From the NCBI GenBank assembly GCA_019237205.1, contig JAFAHO010000171.1, positions 1 through 34,050 of the forward strand: a stretch of 34,050 nucleotides of DNA, read 5' to 3'. Position 1 is the stretch's first letter. Every line of letters begins with the position of its first letter. The DNA is from Hyphomicrobiales bacterium (GTDB taxonomy: Bacteria; Pseudomonadota; Alphaproteobacteria; Rhizobiales; Beijerinckiaceae). The translations under genes and the position numbers were made by a program. The notes under the pieces were generated by a model. It was not told where the DNA came from. It saw only the letters and a list, made by a program, of their open reading frames with translations, and did no database searches. Shown in pieces: positions 15,510 through 23,031 of the stretch.

Positions 15510-17792
15510 ATGGCCGTGAAGCACGTGATCGACCCCATCGCTCGGCTCGCTCAGCCCCAAGTTGTTCAGTTCATTAGTGACGCTTTGCGTGCCGGACAGC
15601 CGGCGATTCTCGTCACTGGCCGCAGCCAAGTTTCAATGCGGGTGCCCGAAGCAGCGTTAGCTGCGTGCGCTGGCACGTCGGCCCAGACGCTACACATTGG
15701 ACCACCACTGCCTGAGCCGCCTGAGCTGCAGGAGATGATCGGCGCCGCTGTTGAGATCGCGGGCGGCCGTGAAATGACCCCGGTAGCGATGGCGCGACTG
15801 TTGCGGTTCGCGGATCCGAGGCGGAGTGTGATCCTTGCGATTGACGACGCGCACACGCTTTCCCATCGCTCGCTCTCCTATCTGACGCTCATGACTGAAT
15901 TGCTGGCGCCGTTGCAGATCGTGCTTGCCGCTGGACCGGCCCTACTCGATACGCTTGCTCAACCGGAATTTGAGGGGCTTCGCAATAGGCTCTGCCGTAC
16001 AGAATTCGAGATGGTCCAAACTTTGCACGGGGGGAGAGCTAACGGAGCATTCTCGGGGCTGCGAAAGCCCGCCCATGGTCGCGCCGCAGCGGGTCTGGCG
16101 CACGTCCAGCATGCCAACCCGACGGCGGCTTCACCTCGGGGTCATGGAATTGGGCGTCCCGCGGTTTACGCAGCAGGAGGGGTTGCTGCGATAGGTTGCC
16201 TCGCCGCGATCGGTTATGTTGCTTTCTTCGCCTTCACCGTCGGCCCGACTCTTCCGCCCATTCCGTCGCTCAACTCCGCGGCAGAGCAACCCGGTGCGGC
16301 AGGCAATGGCGATCGAGCGGCCTTGTCTCCAAACGCCGCCGCGCCCGCCCCTCCGGTTGCCGCCCCGGACCAAAACATTGACCTAGCGCCGTCGGCGATA
16401 CTGGCCAAGGCGGCGCCGACCGCGCCTGACGGCGCCGCCGCACTTTCGGCGGAGCAACCCGGTGCGGCAGGCAATGGAGATCGAGCGGCCTTGTCTCCAA
16501 ACGCCGCTGCGCCAGCCCCTCCGGTTGCCGCCCCGGACCAAAACGCTGACGGAGCGCCGGCGATACTGGCCAAGGCGGCGCCGACCGCGCCCGATGGCGC
16601 CGCTGCACTTTCGGCGGAGCAACCCGGTGCGGCAGGCGATGGAGATCGAGCGGCCTTGTCTCCAAATGCCGCTGCGCCGGCCCCTCCGATTGCCGCCCTG
16701 GAGGCGGTGTTGAATTTCTTCCCCGTGACGACCGTGCAGAACCGCTATAACTTCGCCGACCGCGCGGCCCCTGATGGCGCCGCCGCACCTTCGGCAGAGC
16801 AACCCGGTGCGGCAGGCCATGGAGATCGAGCGGCTTTGTCTCCAAACGCCGCCGCGCCGGCCCCTCCGGTTGCCGCCCCGGACCAAAACGGTGACAGAGC
16901 GCCGGCGATATTGGCCAAGGCGCCGACCGCGCCTGACGGCGCCGCCGCACCTTCGGCAGAGCAACCCGGTGCGCCAGGCCATGGAGATCGAGCGGCCTTG
17001 TCTCCAAATGCCGCCGCGCCAGCCCCTCCGGTTGCCGCCCCGGACCAAAACATTGACCTGGCGCCGCCGGCGATACTGGCCAAGGCGGCGCCGACCGCGC
17101 CTGATGGCGCCGCCGCACCTTCGGCAGAGCAACCCGGTGCAGCAGGCAATGGCGATCGAGCGGCCTTGTCTCCAAATCCCGGCGCGCCAGCCCCTCCGGT
17201 TGCCGCCCCGGACCAAAACGTTGACAGAGCGCCGCCGGCGATACTGGCCAAGGCGGCGCCGACCGCGCCCGATGGCGCCGCTGCACTTTCGGCGGAGCAA
17301 CCCGGTGCGGCAGGCGATGGAGATCGAGCGGCCTTGTCTCCAAATGCCGCTGCGCCAGCCCCTCCGGTTGCCGCCCCGGACCAAAACGTTGACGCAGCGT
17401 CGTCGGCCATACTGGCGAAGGCGGCGCCGACCGCGCCTGACGGCGCCGCTGGACGGGTCGTCGCGGGTCTGCCCACACTTGCGCCGGTCCGCGTCATTCT
17501 GAACATGGCGCGGGACGATTCTGGCCGCGCCCGACGCTCGGCGGATATACAACGAGCGTTGGCGGCGGCCGGACTGGAGGTTTCCGATCTCCTGCGCGGC
17601 GATGCTCAACAACCAGGGCCAAGCATCGGATATTATTTCCAGTCGGACCGGAACGCAGCCGCCGAGGTAAGCCATCTGCTCGAGCCTGTGCTCGGCGCCG
17701 TTGATCCGGTGGTGCTCCGGAAGCGCGGAAGCATTCCCGAGCCTGGTACTATCGAGGTTGCTATCCCGCTGAAGCACGCCGCCTTTCACTAG
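15510..17792 (+). CDS. Membrane protein: ATPase-like domain without P-loop, Ala/Pro tandem repeats, C-terminal domain
   Basis: A 760-residue protein of unusual layout. Residues about 1-180 resemble the AAA-type ATPases of the ExeA/GspA group: the Walker B-like VILAIDDAH is clear at about 107-115, but where the P-loop should be there is AILVTGRSQ, with no GK[ST]. A single membrane helix follows (about 217-245), then seven tandem repeats of about 56 residues (258-647) rich in Ala and Pro, then a C-terminal domain (PVRVILNMARD to TIEVAIPLKHA) resembling the small periplasmic domain found at the end of related membrane ATPases. The repeats could span the periplasm. The ATG at 15510 has GGGGG 7 nt upstream; a GTG at 15474 is possible. 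It heads an operon with OmpA-like and Sel1-like genes. Function unknown. Confidence 0.78.
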   Translation: MAVKHVIDPIARLAQPQVVQFISDALRAGQPAILVTGRSQVSMRVPEAALAACAGTSAQTLHIGPPLPEPPELQEMIGAAVEIAGGREMTPVAMARLLRFADPRRSVILAIDDAHTLSHRSLSYLTLMTELLAPLQIVLAAGPALLDTLAQPEFEGLRNRLCRTEFEMVQTLHGGRANGAFSGLRKPAHGRAAAGLAHVQHANPTAASPRGHGIGRPAVYAAGGVAAIGCLAAIGYVAFFAFTVGPTLPPIPSLNSAAEQPGAAGNGDRAALSPNAAAPAPPVAAPDQNIDLAPSAILAKAAPTAPDGAAALSAEQPGAAGNGDRAALSPNAAAPAPPVAAPDQNADGAPAILAKAAPTAPDGAAALSAEQPGAAGDGDRAALSPNAAAPAPPIAALEAVLNFFPVTTVQNRYNFADRAAPDGAAAPSAEQPGAAGHGDRAALSPNAAAPAPPVAAPDQNGDRAPAILAKAPTAPDGAAAPSAEQPGAPGHGDRAALSPNAAAPAPPVAAPDQNIDLAPPAILAKAAPTAPDGAAAPSAEQPGAAGNGDRAALSPNPGAPAPPVAAPDQNVDRAPPAILAKAAPTAPDGAAALSAEQPGAAGDGDRAALSPNAAAPAPPVAAPDQNVDAASSAILAKAAPTAPDGAAGRVVAGLPTLAPVRVILNMARDDSGRARRSADIQRALAAAGLEVSDLLRGDAQQPGPSIGYYFQSDRNAAAEVSHLLEPVLGAVDPVVLRKRGSIPEPGTIEVAIPLKHAAFH
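16281..17449 (+). repeat. Seven in-frame tandem repeats of about 168 bp
   Basis: Units start at 16281, 16449, 16614, 16794, 16956, 17124 and 17292; spacing is 168, 165, 180, 162, 168 and 168 bp, always a multiple of three. Each unit begins AEQPG, continues GDRAALSPN, then PVAAPDQN and ILAKAAPTAPDGAA. Units are nearly identical at DNA level, so copy number is likely to change by recombination. Unit 3 has its second half replaced by other sequence. Confidence 0.95.
16698..16766 (+). other. Foreign in-frame segment inside repeat unit 3
   Basis: About 69 bp read LEAVLNFFPVTTVQNRYNFA followed by DRA, replacing the APDQN...APTA half of the unit. The peptide TTVQNRYN..DR resembles a conserved stretch of aldo/keto reductases (V.VQNRYNL.DR). 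It keeps the frame and is flanked by ordinary repeat sequence on both sides. The origin from a reductase gene is inferred from the motif alone. Confidence 0.55.
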
Positions 17793-17951
17793 GAGGGGCA
17801 TTTGTGAATGTTCGAACGGGTCAGGCGTGGCCGGGTCCTTGATTTCGCGCAGACCCCGAAGATCGAAATCGCCCTCGCGCCGAGGGAGGCCAGCATATGC
17901 CGCGCTGGCACTACCGGTACGATAGTGGGGCAAGCCCGCTCACTACCACCG

Positions 17952-17991
17952 GTTGCATCAGCTTGACATGCGTTGCGCTTTGTGATGCAAC
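17952..17991 (+). promoter_or_regulatory. Inverted repeat around a TTGACA box upstream of the OmpA-like gene
   Basis: GTTGCATCA (17952-17960) and TGATGCAAC (17983-17991) are perfect inverted repeats separated by 22 nt. A TTGACA box (17963-17968) sits in the loop, and the right arm lies where the -10 would be (17-bp spacer, TGCAAC). It may be an operator pair on a promoter for the OmpA-like and Sel1-like genes, or a hairpin after the upstream gene. Confidence 0.45.
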
Positions 17992-18088
17992 GCAACGGTT
18001 GTATGTTGGCGGCGAGCCGGGCGCGGGCTTTGCTTTGGTTTGCTTGGACCAGGATCGCGGGACTGCGTGAGGCGTCCCACTGAAGGCG

Positions 18089-18122
18089 TCTTCATAGATT
18101 TATACTCTTCATAGATTTATAC
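18089..18122. repeat. 17-bp perfect tandem duplication
   Basis: TCTTCATAGATTTATAC occurs twice back to back (18089-18105 and 18106-18122), about 54 nt before the OmpA-like gene. It is AT-rich against a GC-rich background and duplicates a possible -10-like TTTATAC, so it could affect transcription. Confidence 0.85.
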
Positions 18123-18175
18123 ATTGCATCGAGCGAGGTTCGGGTTTCGAAAACTCTTATCATGGGGAGTTAACC

Positions 18176-18607
18176 ATGCGTTGCTCAACTCAAATCCTGT
18201 TCTGCGCGGCGCTTCTGGTGGGTGTGCCCGCGGCACAAGCGGAGGATGCTTCGGCGGCCAATCCCGCCCCAAGCGCCCCGAGCTCGCTCGTGCTTCACTT
18301 CGACCCTGGCAGCGCCGCAGTCAGGCAGCAGGACGTACCCCTGCTTGACCAAGCCTCCCGTCTTTATCGAGCAGGCAAGCCGATCGTGATGATTGTGACC
18401 GGCAGCGCCGATACAGTGGGCGCGGCGGCCGCGAATCTAAGGCTCTCCGAGCTTCGCGCCAACAACGTGCTTCAGGGCCTTGTGTCGCGCGGAATCCCTG
18501 TCGAGCGGTTTCAGGTGATAGCCAAAGGCCAGACTGATCTGGTGGTGCCAACCCCGCCAGAGACGTCGGAGGAGCGCAATCGGCGTGTGGAGATTACTTG
18601 GCGTTGA
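18176..18607 (+). CDS. OmpA-C-like (peptidoglycan-binding) exported protein
   Basis: A 143-residue exported protein with a signal peptide (RCSTQILFCAALLVGVPAAQ, cleavage near AQA-ED) followed directly by an OmpA C-terminal-like domain. Seen: VLHFDPGSAAV, VTGSADTVG, NLRLSELRANNVLQGLVSRG, and the closing EERNRRVEITW. Such domains bind meso-diaminopimelate of peptidoglycan. There is no beta-barrel and no lipobox Cys at the cleavage site, so it is probably a soluble periplasmic protein. The ATG at 18176 has GGGGAG upstream. It overlaps the Sel1-like gene by 23 nt and follows the ATPase-like repeat gene by about 380 bp, suggesting a common task in the envelope. Confidence 0.85.
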   Translation: MRCSTQILFCAALLVGVPAAQAEDASAANPAPSAPSSLVLHFDPGSAAVRQQDVPLLDQASRLYRAGKPIVMIVTGSADTVGAAAANLRLSELRANNVLQGLVSRGIPVERFQVIAKGQTDLVVPTPPETSEERNRRVEITWR

Positions 18608-19523
18608 CGCCAGGTTGCGTCGGGCCGGTCCGTCGTTCGGCCCGCCCGCAACGCTGATCGCCCTGCTTGGTCTGCTCACTTTCGGTCCCGCGTGCGCCTA
18701 CGCGGTTTCGCAGGACGCAACGGAGGAGAGCAGCAGCGATCCCGGTCAGTCCGCCTACGCTGCCGGTCGCTTCATTGACGCCTTGCGCATATGGCGGCCG
18801 CGCGCCGAGCAGGGCGATGCGCGCGCCGCTTTCGGGCTCGGGCTGCTCTACGACCTTGGGGAAGGAGTTGAGCAAGACGCAGCAGCGGCCTACAGTTGGT
18901 ACCGTCGCGCCGCCGAAGCTGGCTACGTTCTCGCCGAATTCAATATCGCTGTGCTGTGTGATAGTGGCGTTGGCACGACGCGCAACCCGACTGAGGCCGC
19001 CTTGTGGTACGCGCGCGCGGCTGCGCATGGTTATGCGCGGGCTGAATATGACCTGGCGCAGCTCTATCAGTCCGGGGAAGGCGTGCCGCGCAATCTCGAC
19101 ATGGCGGCGAGCTGGTACGCTGCTGCAGCGGGTCATGGACTGTCCGCCGCGGCTCTCAAGCTTGCCTCGCTGCGCGAGGAGAGGCGTCAGGCTACCATAT
19201 CGCTTGCCGCCGCAAACCCGACGTTGGCCCCGGCAGTCCCAACCGGACCAGCCGTCGCTTCGGCGTCGGGCGCAGGCAAGAGCCTCCAGATCGAGCTGTC
19301 TTGGGCGGCGCCGGCGCAACCCGTGCCAGTCGAGTTCTTTGTGCAGGTTCTTGCACTAGGCACGGGCGGCGCCCATCGCGTCTTCGCCAGCTTTTCAAAA
19401 CAGTCGGCGGTGCTGGTGTCGCTGCCGCGGGTTCCCGCTGACTACGCCTGGCGCATCTATACCGTCGCAGCGTCCGTTCCCGACTACGCGCCAAGCGCCT
19501 GGAGTTATTTCTCCACGCGTTGA
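18585..19523 (+). CDS. Sel1-repeat exported protein
   Basis: A 312-residue protein with a signal peptide (TLIALLGLLTFGPACAYA) and three Sel1-like repeats at about 80-190 (AAFGLGLLYDLGEGV, AEFNIAVLCDSGVGT, AEYDLAQLYQSGEGV, each followed by an AA..W....A motif). The C-terminal 80 residues (LQIELSWAAPAQ to YAPSAWSYFSTR) look like a small beta domain, perhaps fibronectin type III-like. Start GTG at 18585, with GGAGGAG at 18568-18574 ten nt upstream; it overlaps the OmpA-like gene by 23 nt, so the two are coupled. Sel1 repeats mediate protein-protein contacts, so it may be a periplasmic adaptor for the neighbouring envelope proteins. Confidence 0.82.
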   Translation: MWRLLGVDARLRRAGPSFGPPATLIALLGLLTFGPACAYAVSQDATEESSSDPGQSAYAAGRFIDALRIWRPRAEQGDARAAFGLGLLYDLGEGVEQDAAAAYSWYRRAAEAGYVLAEFNIAVLCDSGVGTTRNPTEAALWYARAAAHGYARAEYDLAQLYQSGEGVPRNLDMAASWYAAAAGHGLSAAALKLASLREERRQATISLAAANPTLAPAVPTGPAVASASGAGKSLQIELSWAAPAQPVPVEFFVQVLALGTGGAHRVFASFSKQSAVLVSLPRVPADYAWRIYTVAASVPDYAPSAWSYFSTR

Positions 19524-19703
19524 TCGCGAAGCTTTCGATCGCTTATGCCGCTTGGGTCGAATGCAGTCCTCCCCGCAACGGCGTTCGGCGCACCAGTCAT
19601 GACTGTAGGAACATGAATTTGCAGACGGCGCGCCTGATCGGCTCGAAGACCGTCGCCATCCTGCGCCAGCGCGTTTTCCCGTGCGCGGGGATAAGACCCT
19701 ATC

Positions 19704-20288
19704 TCAACGATTGAGCGCCTGCCGACCGCTGACGAACGAATTGCCCCGAACGTAGAATCGCAGCGGGCTGTCGGGCGCGCGCGTAATGCCGATCCGTTTG
19801 CTCTGCCCGATTTCGCCCGACGCCTGACCGTCGGATCCGAGCCACAGCGGGCCAGCCTGACAGAGGTCGATCCCGTCCAGCCGGCGATCAATCTTCAAGG
19901 CTTCGCAGAGCCGTCCCGGGCCCCGCGCCAAGTCTCGCACCCGCTCTGCGCCGCGATTTTGCTCCATGATCGCGACGCCAATGGTTGGCTCGATCGCCCT
20001 GATCAAGACGCCCGCGCCCACGCCGGACGTCTCGCTCGAGACGTTCAGCATGAACGAGACGCCATAGGCGAGATAAACATATGCGTGACCGCGCTCGAGG
20101 AAAAGCGCCCGATTGCGCGGGGTGACGCCGCGATAGGCGTGACCGGCCGGGTCGCCGATGCCGTATGCCTCGGTCTCGACGATGCGGCCGCCCGCCGCGC
20201 CTTCGGCCAGTATCCGCACGAGCATTTTGCCGATGAGAAAACGGGCGAGCCGGGCGGTATCGACGGGCATCTCTGCCCGGTCCACCAC
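19704..20288 (-). CDS. mpg: DNA-3-methyladenine glycosylase (AAG/MPG family)
   Basis: Base-excision-repair glycosylase removing alkylated purines. Family signatures: ARFLIGKMLVR near the start, GRIVETEAYGIGDPAGHAYRG with the catalytic Glu-Thr-Glu region, PRNRALFLERGHAYVYLAYG, LIRAIEP, the DLARGPGRLCEAL binding stretch and the C-terminal RIGITRAPDSPLRFYVRGN. The start is unclear. The frame is open to an ATG at 20405, but residues before the GTG at 20288 do not look like the family and would overlap the upstream NTF2-like gene by 89 nt. I therefore placed the start at GTG 20288; a TTG at 20375 is another option. About 194 residues with this start. Confidence 0.88.
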   Translation of the reverse strand: MVDRAEMPVDTARLARFLIGKMLVRILAEGAAGGRIVETEAYGIGDPAGHAYRGVTPRNRALFLERGHAYVYLAYGVSFMLNVSSETSGVGAGVLIRAIEPTIGVAIMEQNRGAERVRDLARGPGRLCEALKIDRRLDGIDLCQAGPLWLGSDGQASGEIGQSKRIGITRAPDSPLRFYVRGNSFVSGRQALNR

Positions 20289-20316
20289 GCGCGGGCGCGC
20301 CGCGGTCGCCCCGATT

Positions 20317-20697
20317 TCATCCCATTCGCTCGACCCAACGCGCGCGCGAGGGTCCGGGTTCGAACGGGTCGGCAAAGTATTGGGTCTCGCGGGCCACCTT
20401 GCCATCCAGGAACTCCATGAGGCTCACCGAATAGGACGGCCGGCCGTCATACGCGAGGATGAATTCCGTGACCCAGAGGTCGCCCGCGCCGACGATGCGG
20501 CGCACCGTGAAGCGCTTGGTGTTCGGCTGCGCGACGCGAGAGGCCTGAATGTTGTGCCGGCCCCTGATGCGCTCGCCCGATTGCGGGTACTCGAGCACCG
20601 CATCCTCCCGGTATATGTCATGCTCAACATCGAAGTCATTGGCGTCCGAGGCGGCCCAGTGGCGATTGAGCGCCTCTCGAATCTCATTCTCGTCCAT
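20317..20697 (-). CDS. NTF2/SnoaL-like fold protein
   Basis: A 126-residue protein with the SnoaL-like cone fold signature: an N-terminal helix (IREALNRHWAASDANDFD), then HDIYREDAVLEYPQSGERIRG, a central strand region (RFTVRRIVGAGDLWVTEFIL) and the closing SVSLMEFLDGKVARETQYFA followed by DPFEP. Proteins of this type are cyclases, isomerases or ligand-binding proteins of varied function, so no reaction can be assigned. It starts at the ATG at 20697, immediately after a GGAGG stretch. It lies upstream of the glycosylase on the same strand. Confidence 0.82.
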   Translation of the reverse strand: MDENEIREALNRHWAASDANDFDVEHDIYREDAVLEYPQSGERIRGRHNIQASRVAQPNTKRFTVRRIVGAGDLWVTEFILAYDGRPSYSVSLMEFLDGKVARETQYFADPFEPGPSRARWVERMG

Positions 20698-20783
20698 CCT
20701 CCTGCGACTCCCGCTTCTGGTTGTTGACGCCCGGCCGTGCTCAGCGGCTTATAGTACCTGCTGGAAGAAGAGGCGACGGCGCT

Positions 20784-20888
20784 ATGGCGAGGACCTACCG
20801 TGACATTGCAATAGAGGAAATGCTGCGAACCGTCGAAGAAGCGATGAGTCGCGCTGTCGGCTGGTGGGAGACCTGCCGCCGTCGATGA
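20784..20888 (+). CDS. Small hypothetical ORF, 34 aa
   Basis: Reads MARTYRDIAIEEMLRTVEEA then MSRAVGWWETCRRR. I do not recognise it. It is predicted to be helical and charged. TATAGT lies about 30 nt upstream and could be a -10 box. Its stop overlaps the ATG of the next small frame (ATGA), and it is divergent from the NTF2-like gene. Could be real or chance. Confidence 0.3.
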   Translation: MARTYRDIAIEEMLRTVEEAMSRAVGWWETCRRR

Positions 20889-21007
20889 AAGAAGCGATCG
20901 AGCAGTTTCGCACCCAACTTGGAGCGGCAATTGATTCCGCAGAATTTGTTAAAAAAGCGCTCGACAAACAAGTGCCCGGAATTGACCCCGGGGAAGACGC
21001 TTCCTGA
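20885..21007 (+). CDS. Small hypothetical ORF, 40 aa
   Basis: Reads MKEAIEQFRTQLGAAIDSAE then FVKKALDKQVPGIDPGEDAS, an amphipathic helical peptide. The ATG overlaps the stop of the preceding 34-codon frame, and the frame is open further upstream (LVGDLPPS before the Met), so the two may be one gene broken by a frameshift. Not recognised. Confidence 0.35.
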   Translation: MKEAIEQFRTQLGAAIDSAEFVKKALDKQVPGIDPGEDAS

Positions 21008-21275
21008 TGTTTGCTGCGGCGCGTGAGTCCCGTTTTGGCCTAAGCGGTGGGTTTTGAACGTCCGCTTTGCGATGGAGGCGCCTGGAGTTGAGACATGCGA
21101 TCTTTAGCGCTGGACGTCCAGACATGATCGCTATGATCAATCGGTCTCGTAGCAGCGCTATAAGCCTCGTATTGAGGGGTCAAGCCAAAACTCACTATCG
21201 TCGATACGCGCCGGATTCTACCGCCGATGTCTCCGCCGGTGGCTCTTTCGATCAAGCCTGCTCGGCCGCCTCGGC

Positions 21276-21623
21276 TCAACGGACGAGATCGAGCCATACG
21301 CGACCGTCGCGATCCTCGACCTCGACAATCCAAAGGTCAGGATCGAACGCGACTTCGCGCTGAAGCCGCTTTTCGGCCTCGCCCGACTCGATCCATTCCG
21401 GCTCGTGCGCCCGGATGAAGGTTCGTTCGACGCCCCGTTCCCGTTCGACCGCCATCGACTGAGGGGCCGGCTCGTAGACGGCGGAACGGCCGTCCAGCCC
21501 ATCGACTTTGACGAAGATAGCTCCCGCTTCCGCCGCGCCGCGGCGGCGGAGCACCGCGCTCTGGCCCTCCGCGCCGCATCGTCGCAAATAGGCGGCGACC
21601 CACAAGTCCGACCTCAGGCGCAC
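21276..21623 (-). CDS. DUF1491 family protein
   Basis: A 115-residue protein of a family of unknown function known from alphaproteobacteria. It opens RLRSDLWVAAYLRRCGAEGQ, has LRRRGAAEAGAIFVKVDGL, VYEPAPQS and a C-terminal DLWIVEVEDRDGRVWLDLV. I chose the GTG at 21623, which fits the family start; the frame is open to 21854 but that part overlaps the upstream gene in another frame. Only 5 nt separate it from the stop of the peptidoglycan-binding protein gene, so the two form an operon. Confidence 0.85.
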   Translation of the reverse strand: MRLRSDLWVAAYLRRCGAEGQSAVLRRRGAAEAGAIFVKVDGLDGRSAVYEPAPQSMAVERERGVERTFIRAHEPEWIESGEAEKRLQREVAFDPDLWIVEVEDRDGRVWLDLVR

Positions 21624-21628
21624 TTCCG

Positions 21629-22243
21629 TCAGCGCGCCTGGCTTCGCGCGGCCGCCTCGAGCTGCTTGACCAGCCGCGGCGTGATGTCGGTCGTGAGGGG
21701 CAATCCGTGCGCCCGTTCGAAATCGCGCAGCGCCTGATGAGTCGCGGCGCCTTCGTTTCCGTCGGCCTTGACCGCGTAGCCGAGTTTGACGAGCGCATTT
21801 TGCGCGGCCAGAACGAGATGCGAATCGTCCGCGGGCGCTTCGCCGCGCAGCCAATTGCCGATTTCGTCGGTGGCTCGCGCCGCAGTCTCGGCGGCCGGCG
21901 GCCGCGCGGGCGGCTGCGGCGAGGCGAGCGCGGGCGGGGAGGCCTCGCGCCCCGCATCCGGCGGCGCCCCCGGGGGAACTGGGACTGAGTTCGATGACGC
22001 CGGCGAGATCCTGGCCGGCGAGCGCGCGAAGAAAGGCGCCGGATGGCGTTTGGACTGCAGGACGAGCGCATTCACCGCAATGCCGACCAGGAGCGCCGAC
22101 AAGGGTGCGGCGACATAGAATCGGGCGGGCAGCGCCCTCAATCGCCGAGCCAGAGTTCGCGCCATGCCCCGGCCGGATTTCGACGCCCCGGCCGGGCGGG
22201 ACAGCACGGAATCGTTGCGAATGCGCGCGAGGACTTCAGACAA
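21629..22243 (-). CDS. Membrane-anchored peptidoglycan-binding domain protein
   Basis: A 204-residue protein with a short basic N-terminus, one membrane helix about 42-62 (FYVAAPLSALLVGIAVNALV), a Pro/Ala-rich linker about 65-125, and a C-terminal PG_binding_1-type domain (VLAAQNALVKLGYAVKADGN then GAATHQALRDFERAHGLPL). It is therefore anchored in the inner membrane and should contact peptidoglycan in the periplasm. The start is TTG at 22243, supported by GGGGGAG seven nt upstream; internal GTG or ATG starts are possible but would lack such a site. It is followed by the DUF1491 gene. Confidence 0.83.
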   Translation of the reverse strand: MSEVLARIRNDSVLSRPAGASKSGRGMARTLARRLRALPARFYVAAPLSALLVGIAVNALVLQSKRHPAPFFARSPARISPASSNSVPVPPGAPPDAGREASPPALASPQPPARPPAAETAARATDEIGNWLRGEAPADDSHLVLAAQNALVKLGYAVKADGNEGAATHQALRDFERAHGLPLTTDITPRLVKQLEAAARSQAR

Positions 22244-22560
22244 GCGTCATCTCCCCCAAGTCAAAGGGCCTCGCTGGCGCCCCCGCCGGGAGGGCAGCGA
22301 ACCCACAGTCGCCTCCAGTTCCGTCGGCGCGAGGCCTCGGGACGATCCCGCGGTCGGCGTGGCGACCGCTCCTTCCGCAAGGATCGCATCCGCCGCTTAA
22401 GTCAATCCTAAGGCGGCTCCGAAAGTCTGCGGACCGGCGACGCCCTTACGGTATCAATTCGTTGCGACCCGCCGATCCCTGGGGTCAGCGCCTTGCCCTA
22501 AAGCGCGGCGAAGCGGTATAGAGAGGAACCTTTTGTCTGCGACGGAATTCGGAGCCTGCG
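22244..22560. other. Divergent intergenic region, no gene seen
   Basis: 317 bp between the peptidoglycan-binding gene and a small rightward gene. Open frames here are shadows of the coding strand downstream. No RNA or repeat was recognised. Confidence 0.4.
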
Positions 22561-22905
22561 GTGGGCCGGGTTTTTCAGTTGTCGCGCTGCTTTGCGGCGG
22601 TATCCTTGGCCGCGGCGCCGGTTGTTTCATCGCCGTCGTCCGCTCATATCGTCGTGGCGCCAGGATGCGAAACGGCTGAACAACTTATCGACGGCAGCTG
22701 GCAGATGAGGTCTACTAGAACTTTTGGGCCGGCTGGCAAAGTTGATGCTGGCGTCATCATATGGAGAGGGACAGTAATCAACGGTGTCGATTTAGGCGCG
22801 TTTCTCGATAAACGCTGTCTACGCAGATATAGCGTGGAGCCTGACTATCCTCCTTATTTGTGGTCGCCGAATGGCTACCCAAATTGGGTAACGCCTATAC
22901 CGTAA
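22561..22905 (+). CDS. Hypothetical small exported protein
   Basis: A 114-residue protein of unknown function. The N-terminus resembles a signal peptide (FQLSRCFAAVSLAAAPVVSS, then PSSA). The rest contains HIVVAPGCETAEQLIDGSWQ, IIWRGTVINGVDLGAFLDKR and a Pro/Tyr/Trp-rich tail (YPPYLWSPNGYPNWVTPIP). Cysteines at CETAEQ and KRCLRR could pair in the periplasm. The GTG at 22561 has GGAG six nt upstream. The base composition is more AT-rich than its neighbours, which may indicate recent acquisition. I do not recognise the family. Confidence 0.5.
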   Translation: MGRVFQLSRCFAAVSLAAAPVVSSPSSAHIVVAPGCETAEQLIDGSWQMRSTRTFGPAGKVDAGVIIWRGTVINGVDLGAFLDKRCLRRYSVEPDYPPYLWSPNGYPNWVTPIP

Positions 22906-23031
22906 GCGGGCCGTCCTCCTCCTCGCCCTTCGCGCAGCGCCAGAACCGAATCCCGCCATGCCGGAGGATTGTTCAAGGGTGCGAATGCGTGGGCGCGTGG
23001 GGACAATAGTCCCGATGGGCGAGAGATCCGG

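Noticed and set aside
16383-17933. 516-codon open frame on the minus strand across the tandem repeats, plus others at 16270-17478 (-) and 16774-17502 (+)
   Set aside because: The GC-rich repeat unit has no stop codons in several frames, so repeating it makes long shadows. Only the plus-strand frame has flanking domains, a membrane helix and a ribosome binding site.
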